This document shows positions 42,144-53,889 of a stretch of 64,000 bases of DNA, piece after piece. Each line of letters starts with the position of its first letter. The stretch's first letter is position 1. The position numbers and the translations under genes are program-made. The notes under the pieces were generated by a model that was given only the letters and a program-made list of their open reading frames with translations, was not told the origin of the DNA and searched no databases. Source of the stretch: Acidimicrobiales bacterium (GTDB taxonomy: Bacteria; Actinomycetota; Acidimicrobiia; Acidimicrobiales; JAVJTC01); assembly GCA_040219085.1 (NCBI GenBank), contig JAVJTC010000029.1, forward strand, positions 186,001 to 250,000, written 5' to 3'.

Positions 42144-43153
42144 CAGTGCTTCCTCTCGACGATGAAGGTCGCGAGTGCAGCGAGCTCGGCCGCCGCTCCC
42201 GCGTCGATGTCGGCACCGGCGAGTGCCGCGAGCGCGGCGTCCAGATGGTCACGTGCGGCGTCCTCCGTCGAGCGGCGACCACCCGCCTCGTCGATGAGCG
42301 CCGTCGCGCGTGCCACGGCGTCGTCGTCCATCTCGGTGCGCTCGAACAGTTGCCTCAGCTCAGCGGCGATGCTGCCCCCGGCGGCCAGCGCGTGAACGAC
42401 CGGCACGGACTTCTTGCGCTCCCGCAGGTCGTTGCCGGCGGCCTTTCCCGTGACCGAGGGGTCGCCCCAGATCCCCAGCACGTCGTCGACCGCCTGGAAG
42501 GCGAGGCCGAGCGCGAGGCCGTAGGCGGCGAGGGCGTCGACGGTGTTGTCCGGTGCCCCGGCGAGCTCTGCACCGACCGCTGCCGAGTAGGCGAGCAGGG
42601 CCCCTGTCTTGTCGGCCTCCATCGCGACGCACTCCGCGACGGTCACGTCGAGGCGGTCGTCGAAGGCCATGTCGGCCCGCTGGCCCCGGATCATCGCGGC
42701 CGTGGCGTCGGCGAGACGGCGACACGCGGCGACGCGCGCCGGCACCGGGTCGGCGAGTAGGACCTCGAAGGCGAGGGTCTGCAGCGCGTCACCGGCGATG
42801 ATCGCGTCGGCCACCCCGTGGAGGGCCCACACCGTCGGCCGGTGACGGCGCTCGGTGTCGCCGTCGATGATGTCGTCGTGCAGCAGGGAGAAGTTGTGCA
42901 CGAGTTCGACGGCCACGGCCCCGGGCAGCGCCAGAGCGGGATCGGCTCCGGCAGCCTCCGCCGACAGGACCGCGAGCGCGGGTCTCACGCCCTTGCCTCC
43001 GCCCCCTTCGACGGCGGCACCGGTCTCGTCGACCCAGCCGAAGTGGTAGCGCACCGGAAGGGCGAGGTCCGGCGAGAGCCGGTCGACCGCGGCGACGAGG
43101 GCCGGCTCGGTCAGTACCCGGGCGCGTTCGAGAATGGGCGGGGTCCCGCTCAT
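42143..43153 (-). CDS. Polyprenyl (farnesyl/geranylgeranyl) diphosphate synthase
   Basis: The 336-residue protein is an all-helical trans-prenyl synthase. The first Asp-rich motif is LLHDDIIDGDTERRHRPTVW (D93, D94, D97) and the second is FQAVDDVLGIWGD. In this operon it most likely makes farnesyl diphosphate for HpnD and HpnC. Chain length cannot be fixed by eye; the residues before the first motif (VELVHNFSL) would need modelling. It overlaps hpnE by 4 nt. Confidence 0.92.
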   Translation of the reverse strand: MSGTPPILERARVLTEPALVAAVDRLSPDLALPVRYHFGWVDETGAAVEGGGGKGVRPALAVLSAEAAGADPALALPGAVAVELVHNFSLLHDDIIDGDTERRHRPTVWALHGVADAIIAGDALQTLAFEVLLADPVPARVAACRRLADATAAMIRGQRADMAFDDRLDVTVAECVAMEADKTGALLAYSAAVGAELAGAPDNTVDALAAYGLALGLAFQAVDDVLGIWGDPSVTGKAAGNDLRERKKSVPVVHALAAGGSIAAELRQLFERTEMDDDAVARATALIDEAGGRRSTEDAARDHLDAALAALAGADIDAGAAAELAALATFIVERKH

Positions 43154-44507
43154 GCCGCCGACTCCGAATCGGCCGGCCCGTACGCCCAGGCGTGCGCGAG
43201 TGCATGTCGGGCCGCCTCGCGACCGGACGCGACCGCACTCTCCATCGTCGCCGGCCAGCCGGTGTCGGTCCAGGTTCCGGCGACCATCAGTCCAGGGACG
43301 TTCGTCTCGGCGGCCGGGCGCAGGGCATCGGTCCCCGGTCGACCACGGAAGGTCGCGGCGACCTCCCGGGTGACCATCGAGTGCAGGACCTCGGCGTCAC
43401 CGGCGGCGGGGAACAGGGCGGTTACGGCCCCCGACATCGTCGCGATGAGCTCTGCGGGGGACCGGCCGATCTCCTCGTCGGCACCCGAGATGGACACCGC
43501 GAGGCACTGGGCACCGTCACCGACGCCGGCGGCCTCGCTGCGGTCGAAGACGAACTGGGCCGGGCTGTTCAAACCCGCCGCGAACGCGAGGTCGGTGACG
43601 GGGCGGTCATAGACGAGGTGGACGTTCACGATCGGCGAGACCCCGAGCTCTACGAGTCGGTCCTGGTGTGCGACTGTGGTCGGCGGAACGATCTCGTCGA
43701 CGACGTCGTGGGGAACGGCGACCACGACCGCGTCGGCGGTGAGCTCGGCGCCGTCGACGTCCACGGTCAGCCGGCCCGCCTCGGCCGCGCTGACCCGCTG
43801 CACGTGCGCCCCCGTGCGCACGGTGGCGCCGGCGTCGCTCAGGACAGCGCTCGCCGCATCGGCGTGCAGCTCGGCCAGTGGAACCCGCGTCCATCCGATG
43901 TCGGCCCCGCCGGCTTCGGTCAGCAGGCCGGTGACGAAGACCCTGGCGGCGAGCTTGAGCGACGCCTCGCCCACCCGCACGTTCACCGTCGGCAGGACGA
44001 TGAGTTCCCACAACGCTGCGATCGCCGCCGCGCCCTGGCCCTTCGATACGAGCCACTGCTCGAACGAGCGGTCGTCGAGGGACGCGTCGTCGGGGTCGAG
44101 GCGGCTGAGTGCGACCGCTGCGCGCACCGCCGCTGCGCGCTGGCTGACCGACAGGAACGGATAAGTGGCCAGTGTGCGGGCGAGGTGCAGCGGCGCCGGA
44201 AGCCGATCACGTCGGATGCTCCCTCGGCGCCCGTCCGGTGAGACCACCGCCACGTCGAGGGCGTCCTGGAGAAAGACCTTGTCCCCCGAGCCGATCCGGT
44301 CCAGGAACGAGCGGTACTCGTGACAACACCGCATGAAGACGTGCTGGCCGTTGTCGTAGGAGATGCCGTCGCGGGCGAACGACCAGGTGGCGCCGCCCAG
44401 ACGGGGGCGACGCTCGAGGAGAGTCACACGCGCGCCACCGTCGACCGCGTCGACTGCTGCAGCGAGCCCGGCCAGTCCGCCACCGACGACCACCACGTGG
44501 GGCGACC

Positions 44508-44511
<4 letters not shown>
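43150..44511 (-). CDS. hpnE: Hydroxysqualene dehydroxylase (squalene-forming FAD oxidoreductase)
   Basis: A GTG at 44511 overlaps the hpnD stop (GTGA) and gives 453 residues starting directly at the FAD-binding motif HVVVVGGGLAGLAAAVDAV. The frame is open 48 codons further upstream, inside hpnD, but that part is not conserved. The fold is that of phytoene-desaturase-like oxidoreductases, with GLMVAGTWTDTGWPATMESA near the C-terminus. HpnE reduces hydroxysqualene to squalene, the third step after HpnD and HpnC. Confidence 0.92.
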
Positions 44512-45358
<847 letters not shown>

Positions 45359-45362
<4 letters not shown>

Positions 45363-46240
45363 CGGTCGGCCGTCCCCATCGGGGCCTTCACCAGCGACTC
45401 GACGAGACGGGCGCCGAGGCGGTGGGGACGGGGCGTCACGTCGGCTCCGAGGACGTCGTGGTCCGCTGCTTCGATGGCGTCGAGGGCCGCGTGACCTCCG
45501 GCGACGAAACCCGCGATGGCGAGGCGACGCTTACGGCGCAGCGACGCCACCAGTCTCGACCCGCGCCGCAGCAGCTCACGGGCGCGGAACGTCTCGTACG
45601 CGACGACCCGCCGCAGGGCGACACCGGCCGTGTCGGCGTCGAGATCGGACTCCACGCAGCCGAAGCGGTCCATGTCGGTGACAGGGAGGTAGATCCGTCC
45701 GGCGTCGTAGTCCTCGCCCACGTCCTGGAGGTGCTCCACGAGCTGCAGCCCGGTGCAGACCATGTCGCTCCAGGTGCGCCGGCGCAGATCGTCCACTCCG
45801 AACACGGCCAGGACGAGCCGTCCCACCGGGTCCGCCGACAACGTGCAGTAGTGACGCAGCTCGTCCCAGGTGTCGTAGCGCACCTTGACCTGGTCGAGTC
45901 GGTTCGCCTCGATGAGGTCGGCGAAGGGCTTGCGGGCGAGGCCGTGACGGGCGATGGTCGCCTCGAGAGCGACGAACACGCCGTGATCGGCCCGACCGGC
46001 GATCGCGGCGTCCAGTTGCTGCTCCGCCCAGTCGAGCGCAGCGAACCGGTCGCCGGCGACCTCGTCGCCGAGATCGTCGACGAGGCGGGCGTAACCGTAG
46101 ATGGCCAGGAGATCGTCGCGGGTACCGGCGGGGAGAAGCTTCATCGCGACCGGGAAGTTCTCCGCGCGGGCCTGCGACATCACGGCCGCTTCGTCGACGA
46201 CGTCGTCGAAGGCGCGTGCGGCCTGTTGTGTGACGCTCAC
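45359..46240 (-). CDS. hpnC: Hydroxysqualene synthase
   Basis: The 293-residue protein is the second squalene/phytoene synthase family member, with LVDDLGDEVAGDRF and LVEHLQDVGEDYDAGRIYLP as the Asp-rich motifs. HpnC converts presqualene diphosphate to hydroxysqualene. It is the first gene of the hopanoid operon; the GTG at 46240 is used as start. A large palindrome lies 46-75 bp upstream and probably carries the regulation of the whole operon. Confidence 0.92.
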
Positions 46241-46285
46241 CTCACCCCGCCCCTCGTCTCGCGGCTACTCCACTGTCAGCGGTAC

Positions 46286-46315
46286 ACAATCGCTGACCGC
46301 TCGGTCAGTCGTTGT
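46286..46315. promoter_or_regulatory. Palindrome upstream of the hopanoid operon, probable TetR-type operator
   Basis: CTGACCG-CT-CGGTCAG is a perfect 7-bp inverted repeat (46293-46308). It is flanked three bases out by ACAA on the left and TTGT on the right, extending the symmetry to 30 bp. This size and form are typical of TetR-family operators. It sits just upstream of hpnC and just downstream of the MerR-TetR regulator gene. Confidence 0.65.
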
Positions 46316-46395
46316 ATGCGCGAGGACGATGGTCTGTCAACCACCCTACGGGGTCCGACCACCCACAGTGCCGATGTGGCCGCTTCGAGCGGGGG

Positions 46396-46426
46396 CCTGG
46401 CCCAGCCAGGGGGGCCCGGTGGGCCC
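46396..46426 (-). terminator. Two adjacent hairpins after the regulator gene
   Basis: CCTGGC-cca-GCCAGG (46396-46410) and GGGCCC-ggt-GGGCCC (46412-46426) are back-to-back GC-rich stems within 40 bp after the regulator stop on the minus strand. They could end its transcript before the hpnC promoter. No T run is present, so this is tentative. Confidence 0.4.
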
Positions 46427-46434
46427 GTCCGGGC

Positions 46435-47220
46435 TCATTCGTCGTCGGTCCCGCCGACGAGGCCGTAGAACACGTGGACCACCGCGTCGAGGATGAGACT
46501 CCCACCGACGAGGTAGGCCTGGTCGTCGTCGCGCATCGTTCGGCCGAGGCGGTCGGCGAGGCCCCGAAACACCCGACGGGCCTCGTCCTCGTAGCCGGCT
46601 TCGGCCTGGACGGAGCGTTTCGCCAGCTCCAACAGCAGCGGCAGACCCGGCCGCAACATGTCCGCGAAGATCTCCGCCGACGCGCTCATGTCGGGCTCGT
46701 TGCCCGAATCCGCGACGTGGACCGCGAAGTCCTCGATGGAACGCTCGACCACCATCTCCACGGCTCTCAGGAAGACCGCCTCCTTCGAGGCGAAGTGACG
46801 GTAGAAGGTCCCCTTGCCGATGCCGGCACGCTCACACAGTTCCCCGATCGTGACCTCGCCGAAGCTGCGCGACGAGAAGGCGTCGGCCGCCACCTCGACG
46901 AGTTCGTGCGCGGTCCGCTCGTCCGCGTCGTCATGGGTGACGACGCCATCGGCCAGATCGGCCGGCAGTTGATCGGCTGCGAGAAACCTCGGGAGCACGG
47001 ACGCGATCTCCGACAGAGGCATCCGGCGCCGTTCGCGAAGCAGACGTATCAGCCTCACAGCGCGTTCGTGCCGCTCGTCGTAGAGGAATCGGTTCGAGGA
47101 CTCGCGCAGCGGCGCAGGCAACAGCCCGATCCGCCGGTAGTGGTGGATCGAGGTCGCCGGGACACCGGTGCGGTCGACCAGTTCGCCGATTCCGAAGGTC
47201 TCTTCGTCCATCGTCGTCAC
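46435..47220 (-). CDS. Transcriptional regulator with fused MerR and TetR DNA-binding domains
   Basis: The 261-residue protein has two DNA-binding modules. Residues about 8-78 are a MerR-type winged helix: FGIGELVDRTGVPATSIHHY, then RRIGLLPAPLRESSNRFLYD. Residues about 100-150 are a TetR-type helix-turn-helix (GEVTIGELCERAGIGKGTFY, RHFASKEAVFLRAVE), followed by a TetR-like helical ligand domain. The start is the GTG at 47220 or the ATG at 47211. It lies directly upstream of the hopanoid operon in the same orientation, with a TetR-like palindrome between them, so it probably controls hpnC onward. The effector is unknown. Confidence 0.88.
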   Translation of the reverse strand: MTTMDEETFGIGELVDRTGVPATSIHHYRRIGLLPAPLRESSNRFLYDERHERAVRLIRLLRERRRMPLSEIASVLPRFLAADQLPADLADGVVTHDDADERTAHELVEVAADAFSSRSFGEVTIGELCERAGIGKGTFYRHFASKEAVFLRAVEMVVERSIEDFAVHVADSGNEPDMSASAEIFADMLRPGLPLLLELAKRSVQAEAGYEDEARRVFRGLADRLGRTMRDDDQAYLVGGSLILDAVVHVFYGLVGGTDDE

Positions 47221-47273
47221 CAGAGTGCCACTACCGCCGGGCTCGTGCCCGCGTCCGGTTCCGTCGCCCGTGC

Positions 47274-48098
47274 TCAGCGCGCGACGATGCGGTTCGCCAG
47301 CACGCCGATGCCCTCGATCTCGACCTCCACCGACTGGCCCGGCCCCATCAGCACCGGCGGCGTGCGGGCGAAGCCGACGCCCTCGGGGGTACCCGTGGCC
47401 AACACGTCACCGGGGCGCAACGTCAGACAACGCGAGATGTACGCGAGGGTCTCGGGCACACGCAGGATCATCTGCCCGGTCGAACCGGACTGCATCGTCT
47501 CACCGTCGACCCGGCACGAGATGGCGAGGTCATAGGGGTCGCCGAGTTCGTCGGGGGTCACCACGACGGGACCTATCGGCCCGGAGGCATCTGCGTTCTT
47601 GCCGACGGTGAACTGGGGAACGGCCTTCTGGAAGGTCCGTGCGCTGACATCGTTGAAGCACGTGTAGCCCAGAACCGCCTGCTGCGCGTCGGCGGCATCC
47701 ACGTCGAGGAGAGGTGCGCCCACGATCGCCGCGAGCTCGGCCTCCCAGTCCAGTCCGACCTCACCGGGGGGCACCGGGATCTCCGCTCCCGGCCCCACGA
47801 GCGTCGAACGCCAACGCCCGAAGATGTTGGGCGCGGCGGGCTGGCTGGCACCGGTCTCGGCAATGTGGGCCCGGTAGTTCAACCCCAGACAGAACACCCG
47901 CGCGTCCGAGGGCACGGGCGGCACGATCGTGAGGCCGTCGAGGGCCACGTCGGGCCCCGCCCTCTCGGCGAGGACGGCCCGCCCGGTGCTCGCGAGACGT
48001 TCGTAGACGCGGTCTACGGGACCGACCGGGGTGACGGTGTCCCCGTTCACCGTGCCGAGCACCGGCCCGTCGGGGGTCGAGTAGGCGATGAGACGCAT
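47274..48098 (-). CDS. Fumarylacetoacetate hydrolase family protein
   Basis: The 274-residue protein has the FAH signature: VFCLGLNYRAHIAETGASQP, then LDWEAELAAIVG with the metal-binding Glu residues, GYTCFNDVSARTFQ and VLATGTPEGVGFARTPP. Family members cleave C-C bonds or isomerise/decarboxylate acylpyruvate-like products of aromatic degradation. It is separated from the catabolic cluster by the hopanoid operon, so a link to it is not evident. Confidence 0.9.
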   Translation of the reverse strand: MRLIAYSTPDGPVLGTVNGDTVTPVGPVDRVYERLASTGRAVLAERAGPDVALDGLTIVPPVPSDARVFCLGLNYRAHIAETGASQPAAPNIFGRWRSTLVGPGAEIPVPPGEVGLDWEAELAAIVGAPLLDVDAADAQQAVLGYTCFNDVSARTFQKAVPQFTVGKNADASGPIGPVVVTPDELGDPYDLAISCRVDGETMQSGSTGQMILRVPETLAYISRCLTLRPGDVLATGTPEGVGFARTPPVLMGPGQSVEVEIEGIGVLANRIVAR

Positions 48099-48151
48099 GA
48101 CCGATCTCTACCACGCGCCGCGCCGGATGCAACCGGCGGGTCCTGCGGCCA

Positions 48152-50446
<2,295 letters not shown>

Positions 50447-50459
50447 GGACCTGAGCGTA

Positions 50460-50476
50460 ATACCCCCTGGGGGTAT
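50460..50476. promoter_or_regulatory. CsoR operator 1 (copA side)
   Basis: ATACCCCCTGGGGGTAT is a perfect 17-bp palindrome with a central T. It matches the known CsoR operator form TACCCC-N-GGGGTA and lies 14 bp upstream of the copA start. Confidence 0.88.
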
Positions 50477-50486
50477 CTTCAACCAC

Positions 50487-50501
50487 TACCCCCCGGGGGT
50501 A
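50487..50501. promoter_or_regulatory. CsoR operator 2 (csoR side)
   Basis: TACCCCCCGGGGGTA is a perfect 15-bp palindrome about 27 bp from operator 1 (centre to centre about 26 bp) and just upstream of the csoR -10-like element. It would allow CsoR to repress its own gene. Confidence 0.88.
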
Positions 50502-50506
50502 CCAGA

Positions 50507-50512
50507 TAGAAT
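50507..50512 (+). promoter_or_regulatory. -10 element for a probably leaderless csoR transcript
   Basis: TAGAAT fits the actinobacterial TANNNT -10 element. It ends six bases before the csoR ATG at 50519, so transcription would begin at or next to the start codon. The AGGGG just before the ATG is too close to work as a ribosome site. Confidence 0.6.
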
Positions 50513-50518
50513 AGGGGA

Positions 50519-50854
50519 ATGGCTTCGAACACCCAGGGGTCCGTTTCGACGACGAAGTCCCCCACACGACCCAAACCGGGCTACTCGACGACGCGCGAGG
50601 AGCACCTCGCGAGGTTGCGCCGTATCGAGGGTCAGGTGCGGGGACTTCAACGGATGATCGACGAGGACACCTACTGCATCGACGTCATGACCCAGATCTC
50701 CTCGGTCACGAAGGCACTCCAGCGGGTCGGACTCGGCCTGCTCGACGAGCACGTCCGACACTGCGTCCTCGAGGCCGCCGCCCGTAGCCCCGAAGAGGGC
50801 GACGAGAAGGTCCACGAGGTCGTCGCCGCCGTCGAGCGCCTACTGCGCAGCTGA
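50519..50854 (+). CDS. csoR: Copper-sensing transcriptional repressor CsoR
   Basis: The 111-residue protein is a DUF156-family helical repressor: LARLRRIEGQVRGLQRMIDE, then the Cu(I) ligands Cys in DTYCIDVMTQ and the His-Cys pair in LLDEHVRHCVLEAA. CsoR binds TACCCC-type palindromes and releases them on binding Cu(I). It is divergent from copA and probably controls both genes. The N-terminal about 25 residues are a polar Ser/Thr/Lys-rich tail. Confidence 0.95.
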   Translation: MASNTQGSVSTTKSPTRPKPGYSTTREEHLARLRRIEGQVRGLQRMIDEDTYCIDVMTQISSVTKALQRVGLGLLDEHVRHCVLEAAARSPEEGDEKVHEVVAAVERLLRS

Positions 50855-50870
50855 CCGGGCGACCCCTGAC

Positions 50871-51938
50871 ATGACGACGATCGCGGTCGAGCGGGTCATC
50901 ACCCCGATGGGCGTCCGCACCGGCGCCGAAGTCGAGGTGCACGGCACCCTCATCGACTCCGTGCGGCCCGCCACCGGAGCAGTCGAGCCCTGGACCCTGA
51001 TACCGGGGCTGATCGACCTGCAGGTCAACGGGATCGGCGGGATCGACGTGTGGAGCGCCCACGGGTCCGACTGGGACCACCTCGACGCCGCGCTCGCGCG
51101 CCAGGGGGTCACCGCCTGGCTCCCGACGCTCACCTCGCGCCCCCTGGCGGACTATCCCCGGGCGCTGGAGGCGATCACCGAGGCGGCACTCCGTGACGGA
51201 CGGGGGCGCCCCGCCATCCTGGGCGCCCACCTCGAGGGTCCGTTCCTGGGGCACCGCACCGGCGCCCACGACGATGCAGCCGTCGTCGCCGTCGACCTCG
51301 GCTGGATACGCGACCTCCCCGACAACGTCCGGCTCGTCACCCTCGGCCCGGAGCGTGAAGGCGCCCTCGATGCGATCTCCGCGTTGAGCGCCACCGCTGT
51401 GATCGTCGCCCTCGGCCACACCGAGGCCGATATCGCCACCATGACGGCTGCCGTGGACGCCGGGGCTTCGATGGTCACGCACCTCTACAACGCGATGAGC
51501 CCGTTCCACCATCGCGCCCCGGGACCGGTCGGCGTCGCGCTGACCGACCCCCGCCTGACCACGTCGCTCATCGCGGACGGCATCCATGTCGAGCCGGTGG
51601 CGATCAAGCTCGCGTTCGCCGCCAAGGGGCACGGCCGGGTCGTCCTCGTCAGCGACCAGGTTGCGGGGGCGCCCGATGCAGGCGCGGTACGCCTCGCCGA
51701 TGGGACCCTCGCCGGGGCCACCGCCTCACTCGCCGACGGAGTGCGCTTCGCGGTGACCCGCTGCGGCATCCCGCTCGACATCGCCGTCCACGCCGCGTCG
51801 ACGACGCCGGCTGCGCTCATGGGCGACGGGAGCCGCGGACGGGTGGAGGCCGGCGCGCGCGCGGACCTCGTCGCGCTGGACGCGGACCTGGAGGTTGCCG
51901 CGGTGTGGATTGGCGGCGAGCGCGTCAGCCTCGACTGA
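50871..51938 (+). CDS. nagA: N-acetylglucosamine-6-phosphate deacetylase
   Basis: The 355-residue amidohydrolase has the NagA motifs PGLIDLQVNGIGGIDVW, GAHLEGPFLG (metal-binding Glu), ALGHTEADIATM, VTHLYNAMSPFHHRAPG, IADGIHVEP and the catalytic Asp in VLVSDQVAGA. NagA removes acetate from GlcNAc-6-P in amino-sugar and cell-wall recycling. It starts 16 bp after csoR but has no clear functional link to copper. No nagB is in view. Confidence 0.93.
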   Translation: MTTIAVERVITPMGVRTGAEVEVHGTLIDSVRPATGAVEPWTLIPGLIDLQVNGIGGIDVWSAHGSDWDHLDAALARQGVTAWLPTLTSRPLADYPRALEAITEAALRDGRGRPAILGAHLEGPFLGHRTGAHDDAAVVAVDLGWIRDLPDNVRLVTLGPEREGALDAISALSATAVIVALGHTEADIATMTAAVDAGASMVTHLYNAMSPFHHRAPGPVGVALTDPRLTTSLIADGIHVEPVAIKLAFAAKGHGRVVLVSDQVAGAPDAGAVRLADGTLAGATASLADGVRFAVTRCGIPLDIAVHAASTTPAALMGDGSRGRVEAGARADLVALDADLEVAAVWIGGERVSLD

Positions 51939-51947
51939 GCCGTCGAC

Positions 51948-53738
51948 TCACCACTCGATGGGGGGCCCCGGATCGAGCGGCTCGACCCTTACCTCGACGT
52001 GGAGGGACTCGGCGCCGCCACCGCGGTGGATGGTCCCCGCCGTCGGAGTCGCGTCGATGTAGTTGCGCCCGCATGCCACCCGAACGTGATCCGGGCCGAC
52101 GACACAGCCGTTGGTCGGGTCCAGTCCCCTCCACCCGAGGTGGGGCAGATAGACCTCCACCCAGGCGTGGGACGCCTCTGACTGCATCGTGTTCTCGTAG
52201 TCGGCGCCGGTGTAGATGTAGCCGGTCCGGTAGCGGGCCGGGATTCCCGTGAGCCGGGCGAGGCAGATCAGGAGGTTCGCGAAGTCCTGACAGACGCCCG
52301 CACGCTTCGTATAGACCTCCCACGGCGTCGTCGCGAGCGTCGTCGCGCCCGGGTGGTAGGTGAAGTCACGGTGGATCGTGACGTTCATGTCCTCCAGGGT
52401 CGCCCACAGGTCGTTGCGGTTCCGCTCGGCGAAGCCGGTGGCCAGTTCGGAGAGCTCGAGGAGTTGGATCTCAGGCAGCTCCGGAGGCAGCAGGTACGGC
52501 AACATCATCTGGCGCTGCCACGGCATCCAGACCAGGGGGATCGTCGGACGGTCCGCCCGCCGCGAGGGGTCCTCCAGTTCCCGGACGCGCACGATGGACC
52601 GGGCCACGATCGAGAACTCGGTGAACGGGTCCTCGATCTCGTAGCCCGCCACGTCGTTGCCGAAGACGTCTTCCCAGTCCGTGCGGACACCGTCCACGCT
52701 CATCTCCAGCGAGTGCAGTTGGATGCGCTGATCGCGGTCACGCACGGGCACCAGGCGGAAGCGGTGCGAGCTGCGCACGACCGGCTCGTCGTAGGTGTAC
52801 GTGGTGCGGTGGTTGACCTCGAGAAGCCGCTCCGGTGGGCGACGCTGAGCGGCCACCGGCGCCGCTGTGACGCCAGGCGTGTGCAGGCCGGGGTCGGGCA
52901 TCTCGTGGGCGTCGGCGAGGACCGGAACCGGATCCGTCAGCGCACCCGTGTCGTAGTGGATCGCACCGCGCCGGATCACGAGAAGTTGTCCGGGGGCCAT
53001 CGTCGTCCACTCGCCGTCGTCGAGGGGTTCGGTGGACACGACGAGCGCCGTACGGTTCTCGTCGAGAGGGCCCGAGAGGTCGAGGGTGATCCCGTTGCGC
53101 TCGAGGACGTGGGCGGCGTGGGGCGGCACACGGCGTCGCCAGCTCATCGGGTTGTGTCCGGATCGGTCCTGATAGGCGATCAGGTCCAGGCCGTCGGACA
53201 ACACCACGTTGAGGGTGCCGAGCTCGTTGGCCTCGGCGAAGAGGTCCGCGAGGCGGTCGTAGCCGAACTCCGAGAGAGTCGCTGCGCCGGCGTCACGGGC
53301 ACACGACAACAGCCAGCCGAAGAGCCGCTCGGTGTCCGTCTGACCGATCGGCTCGAACTCCGGGCCGTGGATCGGGAGCCTCGCGCCGAGATCCCCGCGC
53401 AGGTCTCCGTTGTGGGCGATGGACCAGGTCCGCCCGCCGTACGCCCGCAGGAAGGGGTGCGTGTCACGGTGCGCCGCCCGCTTCGCGGCGCCGCGCAGGT
53501 GACATACGAAAATCGTCGAGCGGAACCTGTCCCAGTCCCGAAGAACGGCCGACATCACGTCGGAGCCCGTGGAGACCGGGTCTTTCACGACGGCAGCCGC
53601 GAGCTCACCCACCGGATACCAGGCGATGCCCCAGCCGCTGCGCCAGTCGGGTCCGCTCGCGAGCGGCCACGGATCGTCCGACATCGAGATCGCCGGGGAC
53701 GCCGGGCCGTCGAAGGACAGGCCCAACAGGTCGCTCAT
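51948..53738 (-). CDS. Class II glutamine amidotransferase-like domain fused to transglutaminase
   Basis: The ATG at 53738 with GGAGG six bases upstream gives 596 residues; the longer open frame to 54008 overlaps another gene. Residues 1 to about 300 resemble YafJ-type class II amidotransferases (FVCHLRGAAKRAAHRDTHPF, WSIAHNGDLRGDLG), but residue 2 is Ser, not the catalytic Cys. Residues about 335-596 are a bacterial transglutaminase/protease domain with Cys483 (AGVCQDFANLL), His524 (ASHAWVEVY) and Asp540 (RGLDPTNG). The N-terminal half may use Ser as nucleophile or be inactive. The C-terminal half could cleave or crosslink amide bonds; the substrate is unknown. No signal peptide is visible. 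Confidence 0.88.
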   Translation of the reverse strand: MSDLLGLSFDGPASPAISMSDDPWPLASGPDWRSGWGIAWYPVGELAAAVVKDPVSTGSDVMSAVLRDWDRFRSTIFVCHLRGAAKRAAHRDTHPFLRAYGGRTWSIAHNGDLRGDLGARLPIHGPEFEPIGQTDTERLFGWLLSCARDAGAATLSEFGYDRLADLFAEANELGTLNVVLSDGLDLIAYQDRSGHNPMSWRRRVPPHAAHVLERNGITLDLSGPLDENRTALVVSTEPLDDGEWTTMAPGQLLVIRRGAIHYDTGALTDPVPVLADAHEMPDPGLHTPGVTAAPVAAQRRPPERLLEVNHRTTYTYDEPVVRSSHRFRLVPVRDRDQRIQLHSLEMSVDGVRTDWEDVFGNDVAGYEIEDPFTEFSIVARSIVRVRELEDPSRRADRPTIPLVWMPWQRQMMLPYLLPPELPEIQLLELSELATGFAERNRNDLWATLEDMNVTIHRDFTYHPGATTLATTPWEVYTKRAGVCQDFANLLICLARLTGIPARYRTGYIYTGADYENTMQSEASHAWVEVYLPHLGWRGLDPTNGCVVGPDHVRVACGRNYIDATPTAGTIHRGGGAESLHVEVRVEPLDPGPPIEW

Positions 53739-53889
53739 CGAATCCTCCAGGATGCCCTCGGGGTGCGGCACCGCTCTCGGGGCGAGATTACCTCCGCCCG
53801 GGTGAGCGACCACGCAACGGTCGAAGGACCGTTCCACGCCCTGGGGCTTCGGCAGTAGTTTGTAGCCAGCCCCCAACGAAGGAGTCCCG

